A stretch of 35,622 nt of DNA from Acidobacteriota bacterium (GTDB lineage Bacteria > Acidobacteriota > Vicinamibacteria > Fen-336), in contig JAJDNS010000098.1 of NCBI GenBank assembly GCA_022340585.1, forward strand, positions 1 to 35,622. The letters are read 5' to 3'. The notes under the pieces were generated by a model. It had not been told where the DNA came from. It did no database searches and was given only the letters and a program-made list of their open reading frames with translations. Every line of letters starts with the position of its first letter. Position 1 is the first letter of the stretch. Shown here one piece after another: positions 1-6,769 of this stretch. The translations under genes were made by a program, and so were the position numbers.

Positions 1-418
1 GGGCGCCCCCGTCGCGGCTGCGGTAGACCCCGTCACCGAAGCCCACGTGGCGTCCTCCCACGTCCTCGCCGGTGCCGACCCAGACCACGTGGGGATTGGA
101 CGGGTCGATGGTGACGCACCCGATGGAGTACACGCTCTCCACGTCGAAGAGGGGCGTCCACGTGGTCCCCGCGTTCACGGTCTTCCACACCCCCCCCGAT
201 CCCACCGCCACGTACCAGGTCGCCGGGTCGTCCTCCTGGATCGCGATGTCGGCGATGCGGCCGGACATGAATGCGGGGCCGATGTTGCGGAGCTTGAGGC
301 CCTCGAAGGTCTTGCTCGAGAAGGGACCGGCGTCTTCGCCTTCTTCCCCGGCGAGAGCCGGCCCTCCGAGCGTGAGGATCGTGGCGGCAGAGAGGGCAAC
401 GAGGAACCGAGTGTGCAT
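1..418 (-). CDS. VPS10/sortilin-like exported beta-propeller protein, N-terminal part
   Basis: This is the first 139 codons of a gene that continues beyond the window edge. The start is ATG at 418, with GGGAGA seven bases upstream. The N-terminus (MHTRFLVALSAATIL...ALAG) is a typical Sec signal peptide of about 24 residues. The mature part contains LRNIGPAFMSGRIADIA, then W-Y-V-A-V-GSGGVWKT and a VWVGTGE motif followed by GVYRSRDGG. These repeats are characteristic of the sortilin/VPS10-type and BNR/YVTN beta-propeller proteins that are abundant in Acidobacteriota and relatives, usually about 1,000 residues long. The family is exported, its ligand is generally unknown, and it is sometimes annotated as glycosyl hydrolase without proof. 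The start and export signal are clear. No function can be assigned from this fragment. Confidence 0.75.
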   Translation of the reverse strand, partial: MHTRFLVALSAATILTLGGPALAGEEGEDAGPFSSKTFEGLKLRNIGPAFMSGRIADIAIQEDDPATWYVAVGSGGVWKTVNAGTTWTPLFDVESVYSIGCVTIDPSNPHVVWVGTGEDVGGRHVGFGDGVYRSRDGGA

Positions 419-591
419 GATCAGGTCTCCCGGGCGGGTGATGAGAAGGCGTGCATGGCGTGGGCCGCGCGCAGGTGGCGCCGCGACCGCATTCTGCCAG
501 ATTCTGGAGGTGTCGTCGGCTGGTCAGCCGCTTCCGCCGTCCAATGACGCCGGAGGCTCGCCCCCCAGCAAGCCGAGCCGATCGAGCGCCG

Positions 592-3186
592 TCACTGAAA
601 GCCGTCCAGGAGCATGATGTCGCTCCCCTTGGAGTCCAGGTGTGAGTAGAGAATGTGCCTGCCGTCGGGCGAGACGCTCAGCGTGGTGACGTCGGTGTGG
701 GGTCCGAGGGCCGTGAGCTCTCGGGTCTCGCCTGTTTCCAGGTCCAGGAGCATGATCGCCGCTGGCTTGGGCTCGAAGAAGACGAGGGAGTGGCCCCAGA
801 CGTCCCAGGCGAAGTATTCGCCCCGCATGTCGAGCACGAGAGTGGTCTCCCCTCCGTTCGGCGGAACCGACCAGATCCCGCCTTCGCGCCAGAAGAAGAC
901 GGCCCCGCTCTCGGAGACCGTGGGTCCGGTACCTCCCTGCCTCGTGACCAGAGCCGGCTTGCCCCCCTGCGAAGGGACCCGCCAGAGCTGCCGCTCTCCC
1001 TGTCGGTCGGACTGGAAGTAGAGCCATTCGCCGTCGGGCGACCAGTCCGGGAGGGCACCGTTGAACTCGCCGGGCGTGAGCTCCTGAGCGGGTCCACCGG
1101 CCGCGTCGACGACGAATGCACTGCATCGCAAAGGTGTGCCCCCGCAGGAGTTGAAGGCGATGCGGACTCCATCCGGCGACCACCGTGGGAAGATGGCGTG
1201 ACCCACCCGGGTGATCTGCCGTGGGTCGGACCCGTCGAGAGACTGGGTCCAGATCTCCCACGTTCCGGAGCGTCCCGAGACGAAGGCCACCCGCTGCCCG
1301 TCCGGTGACACCTCGGGCGCGAGGTCGGCCCACGTGGACGCAGCCAGGAGCCTCGGAGCCCGGCTCTCCTTCGCCATCGGGCCGCCAATCACCCAGATGT
1401 TCTCGTCGTCGAAGTCGCGCACGAAGACGAGGCGATTCCGTCGGCGCGCCACGGATGGCTGAGCGGCCCGCTGCGCTTCGCCGATCTCGGTGCGACCCCC
1501 TCCCCCTCGCTGGACTCTCTCCAGGTGCCTCCACTCCCAGGTCATGCCGATGCTGAGAACGAGGCTCGCGCCGTCGCGACTCCAGTCGAGTCCCGCCATC
1601 ATTCCGGGGGTGGGGAGGACGAGGACGGGCGCGCCCCCTTCGAGGGGCACCGTGTACACATCTGCCACACCGCCGCTCAGCCCTCGCTGTCGGAGGAAGG
1701 CGACCGATCGTCCGTCCGGCGAGAAAGAGGGCATGATGTCGTCGATCCGGCCCCCCCGGGCGACCGGGGGCGAAGTCAGACGCCGCATTCCGTCGCCCCT
1801 CGTCGAGACCAGGAAGATGCCGTCGGGATAGGTGTGTGACTCGCGGTGGGGGACCGCAATGAACTCCCCGTCGGGTGAGTAGGACAGCCCTTGCCCTGAG
1901 CCGCGGACGACCCCGAGGCGCCGGGTCGGACCGCCCACGGCGGCGATCTCCAGGAGGTCGAGCTCGTCCGTGGAGCGGCGGCGCAGAAACGCCACGCGGG
2001 TCCCGTCGGGGGACCAGGCCGGCCAGGAGTCGTCCACGCCGCCTTGCGTGAGCGGCACCGGCTCACCACCTCCGTCAACGACCTTCACGTAGAGATGTCC
2101 CCCCTCCTCCAGCTCTCGGCGGAAGGCGACATGGGTGCCGTCGGGGGACAGCGCCGGCTGGACCTCGTCGCCGGGGAAGCTGGTCAGGGGAACGACGCTC
2201 AGGGGTGCGGGCGGGGGAGGCTTGCGGAGGGACCAGAGGAGTACGGCCAGCCCCAGGGCAGCCGCGACCCACAGGACAGACCTGCTCGGGAACCGGGGGC
2301 GCGCGTCGGCGACGACCGAGCGTCCACCCGATTCGGTCTCCGCGAGATCCTCCAGCTCGTTGCGCAGGTCCAGGACTGACTGGAAGCGGCGCCTACGCTC
2401 CTTCTCGAGGCAACGTCTGATCACGCGGCCGAGGTCGGGGGGGAGATCGGGTCTCAGCTCCGTCAGCGGTGTCGGTGCGTCCTTCAGAATGGCCGAGGCG
2501 AGGGCGGCCTGGCTTCCTCCCGCGAACGGCCGCCGCCCGGTGGCCATCTCGTAGAAGACGACGCCGAGGGAGAACACGTCCGAGCGGTGGTCGACCGGCT
2601 TCCCCTCGACCTGCTCAGGCGACATGTAGGGGGCGGTCCCCATGACCCGTCCCGGGCTTGTCGCCACCCTCGTCGTGGTTTCAGTGTCCACCGTTTCGGG
2701 GGCGTTCTCCTGCAGCCGGGCGAGGCCGAAGTCGAGGACCTTGACCAGTCCGTCCTCGGTCACCATCACGTTCGCAGGCTTGAGGTCGCGGTGGGTGATT
2801 CCCTTCTGATGGGCGGCGTGAACGGCTTCGGCCAGGGGCACGGCGATGCGGAGGAAGTACGGGAGAGGCAGACCGCCCTGCGGAATGATCTGGGAAAGGG
2901 TGCTCCCCGCCACGAGCTCCATGGTCAGGAAGCGCCGGCCATCGACTTCCTCCACAGAATAGATGGTCACGATGTGAGGGTGGTTCAACGCGGCGAGGGC
3001 CCGGGCCTCCCGCTCGAATCGCTCCAGGCGCTCGGGGTCGGAGGCCACGTCCGGGGGGAGGACTTTGAGGGCCACCTCCCGCCCGAGACGTGGGTCGCGG
3101 GCGCGATAAACCTCACCCATTCCCCCGGCCCCGAGCGGGGCCAGGATCTCGTAGGGGCCGAGACGTGTTCCTGCCGCCAGCGCCAC
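592..3186 (-). CDS. Membrane Ser/Thr protein kinase with C-terminal TolB-like propeller
   Basis: This is a Hanks-type (PknB-like) kinase of 864 residues. The kinase domain spans about residues 11-280, with glycine loop GAGGMGEV (19-26), lysine K41, HRDLKPAN with catalytic D134, DFG at 152-154 and activation segment GTAPYMSPEQ. A single membrane segment at about 303-320 places the kinase in the cytoplasm. The remaining 530 residues outside are a series of PD40/WD40-like blades with repeated SPDG motifs (for example LSPDGTHVAF, WSPDGTRVAF, FSPDGRSVAF). This architecture is common in Acidobacteriota; the propeller probably senses an envelope ligand or protein. The start is GTG, chosen because GGGAGG lies eight bases upstream and the kinase domain begins ten residues in. 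Copy 1 of a palindromic repeat sits just upstream of this ribosome site. The substrate is unknown. Confidence 0.92.
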   Translation of the reverse strand: MALAAGTRLGPYEILAPLGAGGMGEVYRARDPRLGREVALKVLPPDVASDPERLERFEREARALAALNHPHIVTIYSVEEVDGRRFLTMELVAGSTLSQIIPQGGLPLPYFLRIAVPLAEAVHAAHQKGITHRDLKPANVMVTEDGLVKVLDFGLARLQENAPETVDTETTTRVATSPGRVMGTAPYMSPEQVEGKPVDHRSDVFSLGVVFYEMATGRRPFAGGSQAALASAILKDAPTPLTELRPDLPPDLGRVIRRCLEKERRRRFQSVLDLRNELEDLAETESGGRSVVADARPRFPSRSVLWVAAALGLAVLLWSLRKPPPPAPLSVVPLTSFPGDEVQPALSPDGTHVAFRRELEEGGHLYVKVVDGGGEPVPLTQGGVDDSWPAWSPDGTRVAFLRRRSTDELDLLEIAAVGGPTRRLGVVRGSGQGLSYSPDGEFIAVPHRESHTYPDGIFLVSTRGDGMRRLTSPPVARGGRIDDIMPSFSPDGRSVAFLRQRGLSGGVADVYTVPLEGGAPVLVLPTPGMMAGLDWSRDGASLVLSIGMTWEWRHLERVQRGGGGRTEIGEAQRAAQPSVARRRNRLVFVRDFDDENIWVIGGPMAKESRAPRLLAASTWADLAPEVSPDGQRVAFVSGRSGTWEIWTQSLDGSDPRQITRVGHAIFPRWSPDGVRIAFNSCGGTPLRCSAFVVDAAGGPAQELTPGEFNGALPDWSPDGEWLYFQSDRQGERQLWRVPSQGGKPALVTRQGGTGPTVSESGAVFFWREGGIWSVPPNGGETTLVLDMRGEYFAWDVWGHSLVFFEPKPAAIMLLDLETGETRELTALGPHTDVTTLSVSPDGRHILYSHLDSKGSDIMLLDGFQ

Positions 3187-3203
3187 GCGGCCGTCCTCCC
3201 GAG

Positions 3204-3271
3204 GACCGAGCCGGCCTGCGGCCGGATGCCTTGGCCCAAGGACGCGATTCCGCCATGGTGATCGCTTCCTC
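3204..3271 (+). repeat. Palindromic element, copy 1 (upstream of the kinase)
   Basis: This sequence of about 68 bp matches the element at 25511-25578 at roughly 57 of 68 positions with one single-base indel. It contains a perfect CCGGCC-TGC-GGCCGG hairpin (3211-3225). A second stem follows: left arm 3238-3248, a 12-base loop starting TCCGCC, and right arm 3261-3271, with two mismatches. It lies 17 bases upstream of the kinase start, so on the kinase mRNA its reverse complement would fold in the 5' untranslated region. No transposase is nearby. Confidence 0.75.
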
Positions 3272-3774
3272 GGGCAGGATGGTCGGCCGCTGAGAGACTA
3301 CCGCCATCGGCGGCCCGGGGTCCAGGTGCGGTTTCCCGGCACGTTGCCCACCCCCGCTGGTGGAGACAGAGTGCCTCAGTCATCGAAGTCGGGGTGGTGG
3401 AGGCGGGAACCTGCCCTGCCGTGGCGGGGAATGGCTCGCGTCGGCACGCGTCGCAGGGGACGTCGTCCGGCCGGCGCAAAGCTTCAACGTGCCCGGCTGG
3501 AGAGCGAGTTGTGAAACATGACACGGGGTTTCAGGTGACTCTGTCCGGACAGGATCACCTGAACATGAACGCCAGTATCAGGATGGCATGAAGGTCGCCG
3601 CCCTCGGTGGCCACTCGGACCGACTCGTCGGAGCAACCGGTCCCGGGCGAACGACCCGAAGCCCTCAACAAAGTGCCTGGAAAGCACATCTCGATCGCTC
3701 GGACTGCCGGCAGGGTGAAACAGACGGGCTCGACCCGCCGTACTCCATAGCGACGGCCCGGCCGGGAGGGAGAC
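3272..3774. other. Gap of about 500 bp with no recognisable gene
   Basis: Short open frames exist on both strands, but none has a recognisable domain, good ribosome site or convincing composition. The only structured element I see is the 34-bp palindrome at 3530-3563. The kinase promoter should lie in the left part of this gap; a weak minus-strand candidate is TGGACC, 18 bases, TAGTCT near 3295-3325, which I do not trust enough to call. Confidence 0.5.
3530..3563. repeat. 34-bp near-perfect palindrome
   Basis: The centre is the perfect 12-mer CTGTCCGGACAG (3541-3552). After two non-pairing positions on each side, the arms TTCAGGTGA (3530-3538) and TCACCTGAA (3555-3563) are perfect reverse complements, so 15 of 17 positions pair. 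No T-run follows on either strand, so an intrinsic terminator is unlikely. It could be an operator for a dimeric regulator or the scar or end of a mobile element. Its owner is unknown. Confidence 0.6.
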
Positions 3775-3962
3775 ATGCAGCAGCACGTGACGATACTCGG
3801 CGTCGCCCGCGGGCCCGGGTTCTCGGGATCGTTCTCTGCATCCTCGGGCTGCTCCACCTCCCTTTCGGGACGATCGTGGGGGTGTACGGTCTCTGGGTCC
3901 TGTTCTCGCCCGAGACCGAGGCCCTGTTCCGGAGGATGCCCCCGCCGCCGCTGTCGCCCTGA
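3775..3962 (+). pseudogene. Remnant of a small multi-pass membrane protein, internally deleted
   Basis: ATG at 3775 follows a strong ribosome site (GGGAGGGAGAC) and encodes MQQHVTILGV, the typical N-terminus of a family of small membrane proteins of roughly 110-130 residues. After about eleven codons that frame becomes meaningless. The neighbouring frame then encodes RRRPRARVLGIVLCILGLL and VGVYGLWVLFSPETEALF, which look like the C-terminal helix pair of the same family, and stops at 3962. The middle helices are missing and the two ends are out of frame. I read this as one gene that lost about 60-70 codons. The assignment rests on memory of the family, not on a search. A complete ORF starting at 3588 covers the C-terminal half but lacks a sensible N-terminus. 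Confidence 0.55.
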
Positions 3963-4002
3963 ACCCGACGCCGCCCCGCGCCGGATGCTCGCCACCTCGA
4001 GT

Positions 4003-4758
4003 TCAGGGGCGTGTTGGCTGAAGGTGCGCGGTGAGGAGCCGGACCGCCTCGCGGACGTAGGCCTCCCGGTCGAGGTCGGGCGGCGCTTCGTGGGCGAGCC
4101 AGCGTGAGAGCGCCGACGTGGCCTCGACGAGGACCTGTGCCGCCACCTCGGGGTTGTAGGCCCGGACATCCGGACGGTCGCGCAGTATGGTGGCGACACG
4201 GGCGGTGTACTCGGCCTCACGTCGTCGCCTCTGCTCACGGACGTGAGGGGGCTGAGGCACCTCTTCTCCGAGCGCTCGCTGCAGGCGAGGGTTGGCGTCG
4301 CGGTGCAGCGCGAGCAGGCGCACGAACATGCGGTGCATGGCCTCGACGTAGGGCACTGCGGGGTCGCTCAACTCGTCCAGCGATCGCTCGATGACCGGAT
4401 GGACGTGGGCGAGGTGCTCCTCGAGGAGGCTGACTAGGATCACCTGCTTGTTGGGGAAGTACTGGTAGAGAGACCCGATGGAAACGCCGGCACGCTCCGC
4501 CACCTTGTTCGTGGTCATCGCGGCGTAGCCGTCGTTCGCGATCACGTCAGCCGCCGCCCCGAGGATGGCCTGGACCGTGGCCCGGGCCCGCTCCTGCCGG
4601 GGCCGCCTCCGCGGCTCGAGGTGGGAGGGGTGCGGGTCCGAGCCCGGGGAATCCCCGCGAACGCGAGTTCCGGGGGCGCGCCCCGCCTCTGCACGATCAC
4701 CCCCGGGCCCCGGAACTGTTGAGCGGGAGCGCCTTGCACGGCCTCTGGGTCTCACCAT
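4003..4758 (-). CDS. TetR/AcrR-family transcriptional repressor
   Basis: This is a DNA-binding regulator, predicted cytoplasmic. After a basic, low-complexity N-terminal extension of about 50 residues comes the TetR helix-turn-helix domain: TVQAILGAAADVIANDGYAA, then TTNKVAERAGVSIGSLYQYF with the hallmark YQYFPNK. The C-terminal helical ligand domain (from about EEHLAHVHPVIERSL) has a TetR_C-like pattern, and the ligand cannot be predicted. I chose ATG at 4758, which has GGAG four bases upstream. A TTG at 4785 in the same frame would put the start against the operator with no ribosome site. It is transcribed divergently from the methyltransferase at 4868, and two dyads in the shared region (4787-4802 and 4819-4830) suggest it represses that gene and probably itself. 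Confidence 0.88.
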   Translation of the reverse strand: MVRPRGRARRSRSTVPGPGGDRAEAGRAPGTRVRGDSPGSDPHPSHLEPRRRPRQERARATVQAILGAAADVIANDGYAAMTTNKVAERAGVSIGSLYQYFPNKQVILVSLLEEHLAHVHPVIERSLDELSDPAVPYVEAMHRMFVRLLALHRDANPRLQRALGEEVPQPPHVREQRRRREAEYTARVATILRDRPDVRAYNPEVAAQVLVEATSALSRWLAHEAPPDLDREAYVREAVRLLTAHLQPTRP

Positions 4759-4778
4759 GGCGCTCCATTGAATGCGAG

Positions 4779-4807
4779 TCGACAAAATGAGTAATCACTC
4801 ATATCTT
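4779..4807 (+). promoter_or_regulatory. Sigma-70-type promoter of the methyltransferase gene
   Basis: A -35 box TCGACA (4779-4784, five of six to consensus) is followed by a 17-bp spacer and a -10 box TATCTT (4802-4807). Transcription would start near 4814, giving a leader of about 54 bases before ATG 4868. The spacer is almost entirely occupied by the 16-bp dyad at 4787-4802, so a bound repressor would block polymerase. Confidence 0.6.
4787..4802. promoter_or_regulatory. TetR operator-like dyad O1
   Basis: ATGAGT-AATC-ACTCAT is an inverted repeat with perfect six-base arms. The TGAGTNNNNACTCA form resembles operators commonly seen for TetR/AcrR regulators. It sits between the -35 and -10 boxes of the methyltransferase promoter and 29 bp upstream of the chosen start of the divergent TetR gene. 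Confidence 0.65.
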
Positions 4808-4818
4808 GAATGGTAGCC

Positions 4819-4830
4819 GAGCAATTGCTC
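4819..4830. promoter_or_regulatory. Second operator-like palindrome O2
   Basis: GAGCAATTGCTC is a perfect 12-bp palindrome that shares 9 of 12 positions with the O1 core GAGTAATCACTC (4789-4800), including GAG-N6-CTC. The two centres are exactly 30 bp apart, close to three helical turns, so two dimers could bind on the same DNA face. It lies just downstream of the predicted transcription start. Confidence 0.5.
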
Positions 4831-4867
4831 AGGTTGCAAATCTGGGGGCCTGAACGAGGAGAATGGG

Positions 4868-5482
4868 ATGGCGACCGAAGGAGCAATGACACAGGAGCTG
4901 AAGACAGAACCAAAGCCCCCGTCGCGGCAGCTTCACCGATGCCCCGGGTGGGCCGCTCCCTTCATGGCGAGCCCCCTGCGCCGGCTGTTCGAGAGCCCCG
5001 AGAAGCTGCTCGGACCCTGGGTCGAGCCGGGCATGACGATCCTGGACGTCGGGTGTGCCACGGGCTTCTTTGGCTTGCCCCTGGCGCGGATGACCGGCGA
5101 GAACGGACTGGTCCTCTGCGTCGACGTGGAGCCGCGCATGCTGAAGGGGCTCGTCCGGCGTGCCACGAAGGCCGGCTTGATCGATCGCATCGAGCCGATC
5201 CTGTGTGGCCAGGACGACCTGGCCCTCTCCGACCACGAGGGCACCGTCGACTTCGCCGTGGCCATCCACTCTCTTCACGAGCTGCCCGACATCGAGGGGG
5301 GCCTGCGACAGATCACCGCGGCCCTGAAGCCCGGTGGCCGGCTGCTCGTGGTCGAGCCCCGGGGCCACGTCTCGGGCGCGACCTGGGACCACGAGATCGA
5401 GACGGCGGGACACTTGGGTCTCAGCGTCGGGCGGATGCTCGACCTGCGGCGACGCTACGCGGCCCTGCTCAAGAAGCCCTGA
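4868..5482 (+). CDS. Class I SAM-dependent methyltransferase
   Basis: This predicted cytoplasmic methyltransferase has 204 residues. Motif I is ILDVGCATG (D60 onward). The acidic residue that binds the SAM ribose is in LCVDVEP (D86). The later strand and loop VDFAVAIHSLHELPD and the LKPGGRLLVVEP motif complete a Rossmann-like Methyltransf_11/25 fold. The substrate is not visible; the family includes small-molecule, quinone and arsenite enzymes, but the cysteines needed for ArsM are absent. The start is ATG 4868 with GAGGAG six bases upstream. An in-frame ATG at 4886 also has AAGGAG, but with too short a spacing. The divergent TetR regulator and the operators in the promoter suggest induction by a small, perhaps toxic, compound that the enzyme modifies. 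That role is inference from context. Confidence 0.85.
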   Translation: MATEGAMTQELKTEPKPPSRQLHRCPGWAAPFMASPLRRLFESPEKLLGPWVEPGMTILDVGCATGFFGLPLARMTGENGLVLCVDVEPRMLKGLVRRATKAGLIDRIEPILCGQDDLALSDHEGTVDFAVAIHSLHELPDIEGGLRQITAALKPGGRLLVVEPRGHVSGATWDHEIETAGHLGLSVGRMLDLRRRYAALLKKP

Positions 5483-5715
5483 CCGGGCCCGGGGCCCGCC
5501 CAGAAGAAGTTCTCGTGGTGAAGAGATTCCTCCGGGAATCCCTTCTCCTTCAGTCGGGCCGTGCAATCCTCGACCATCCGCTGTCCACCGTACTGATTGA
5601 CCTCGGGACTCCCGGCATCGCCCGGGCGCACGACTTCCTCGAGGACCGGGGTGACCCGCCCCTGTCGCCCGGCCCAGGTCTCGGGGTTGGGCTCCCTCAG
5701 CGGGGCGGTCGCCAT
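5455..5715 (-). pseudogene. Remnant of a ferredoxin/flavodoxin reductase-type NAD(P)H oxidoreductase
   Basis: An 86-codon frame beginning ATGGCGACCGCC encodes REPNPETWAGRQGRVTPVLEEVV, then QRMVEDCTARLKEKGFP and EESLHHENFF. This order resembles the extreme C-terminus of FNR-like reductases, where a G-P-x-x-MVE motif is followed by a helix and an (H/Y)-x-(E/D)-x-F ending. Here the expected C-G-P is replaced by Y-G-G, and the FAD and main NAD-binding parts are missing. The frame overlaps the 3' end of dgoK by 19 bases and the 3' end of the methyltransferase gene by 28. It is best read as a degraded gene end left between two convergent genes. The match is from memory and short, so it could be a coincidence. 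Confidence 0.4.
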
Positions 5716-6761
5716 TCGAGGCCGGCTGTCTCGCGGGGGCGACCGACGTCGCCCGCCTCGAGCACCGCCCGACACCCGGCCCGGAAGGCGGCCTCTCTCT
5801 CCTTCTGCTCGACGCCGACCGGATCCAGGGCCCGGTCGCGGAGCACGCTCGTCCAGGCTTCGACCAGGGCCGGGGCGCCCACGAGCACGACTCGGCGCGA
5901 ATCCAGTGCCGTCCGGGGAAGCAGCGTCTTCTCGTGGGCGGCGATGGTCGCGCCGACGAGGAAGGCGAGGCGCTCCTCCAGGCTCGAGGGGGTCCGCTGG
6001 TCCAGCAGGCGCACGCAGTAGAGGGCCCGGGGGAGCCCGTCGTCGTGCCCGCGCTGGCGTCCCGCCGCCACCCAGCCCGCGGGGAGCGACGGGGGCCAGC
6101 CCCGGGGGACGGAGCTGGCGAGGATGGTGTGCGATCGGACGGCGAAGAGCATCTCGCCGCCCACCGTCGACACGCTCGAGACCACGCGCCCCGTCGCGTC
6201 GACGTGTATCGCCTTCCAGTGCGACCCGAGGCTGAAGACCAGGCCCCCGTCCGGGAGGTGCCCACGAGCGGCCAGGCCGAGGCTCAGGACCTCCTCGCCC
6301 CGCATGACGTCGCTCGCGCCGATGGCCTCGGCGTCGACCTGCGGAGGTCCGGAGCGGATGCCGGGAACGAAGACGAAGGGCAGGGGCGCCACCTGGGGAA
6401 GCCGGTGGAGTTCCGCGCTCCGGGCCAGATGGCCGGCGTCGGCCGGCGCCTCCACGTGGGGTACGTCGACCAGGCCCTCGGCCGAGGTGATCATGCCGGC
6501 CGCGACGCCGAGCGCGGGAGGGGGCTGGCCCTGGTCACGGCACCGATCGCCGATCTTCCGGAACAGGTGTCGAAGCGCTTCCCCGAGGCGCGCCGGCGAA
6601 CCCTCGCGGGCCGTGTCCCGTGCTCCCACGGTGACGCGGTCGGCGGCCACCACGCGCTCGCCGACCACCGCCCATCCCCGAGTGCGCGTGGTCCCGCCGT
6701 CGACGTAGAGGATGCAGGTATTGTCGAGGACCCCGGCGGTCTCCTCCTGGGGCGGCGGCAT
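5697..6761 (-). CDS. dgoK: 2-dehydro-3-deoxygalactonokinase (DgoK-like)
   Basis: DgoK phosphorylates 2-keto-3-deoxy-D-galactonate with ATP at O6 in the De Ley-Doudoroff pathway of galactonate breakdown; it is a cytoplasmic enzyme. The protein has 354 residues. The phosphate-binding loop is YVDGGTTRTRGW (D21-T25). The family blocks AAGMITSAEGLVDVPHVEAP, FVPGIRS, DVMRGEE, FSLGSHWKAIHVD and VVLVGAPALVEAW follow in the expected order. The start is ATG 6761, eight bases after the stop of the HAD gene. The cognate aldolase DgoA is not adjacent; the nearest candidates for a matching dehydratase are the enolase-superfamily genes at 8799 and 27777. The end overlaps a degraded reductase frame. The family call is firm. 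Use on galactonate rather than a related acid sugar is inferred. Confidence 0.88.
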   Translation of the reverse strand: MPPPQEETAGVLDNTCILYVDGGTTRTRGWAVVGERVVAADRVTVGARDTAREGSPARLGEALRHLFRKIGDRCRDQGQPPPALGVAAGMITSAEGLVDVPHVEAPADAGHLARSAELHRLPQVAPLPFVFVPGIRSGPPQVDAEAIGASDVMRGEEVLSLGLAARGHLPDGGLVFSLGSHWKAIHVDATGRVVSSVSTVGGEMLFAVRSHTILASSVPRGWPPSLPAGWVAAGRQRGHDDGLPRALYCVRLLDQRTPSSLEERLAFLVGATIAAHEKTLLPRTALDSRRVVLVGAPALVEAWTSVLRDRALDPVGVEQKEREAAFRAGCRAVLEAGDVGRPRETAGLEWRPPR

Positions 6762-6769
6762 GACGCCGG

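Noticed and set aside
1431..1446. Third copy of the palindromic element in the kinase gene (GCGATTCCGTC)
   Set aside because: Similarity is limited to about ten bases and there is no stem around it.
3588..3962. Complete 124-residue plus-strand protein starting at 3588
   Set aside because: The first two thirds have no family features and no good ribosome site; only the last 50 residues look real, so I treat it as a remnant starting at 3775.
5484..5498. GC palindrome CGGGCCC-G-GGGCCCG just after the methyltransferase stop
   Set aside because: Its arms leave almost no loop and no T-run follows, so I do not call it a terminator.
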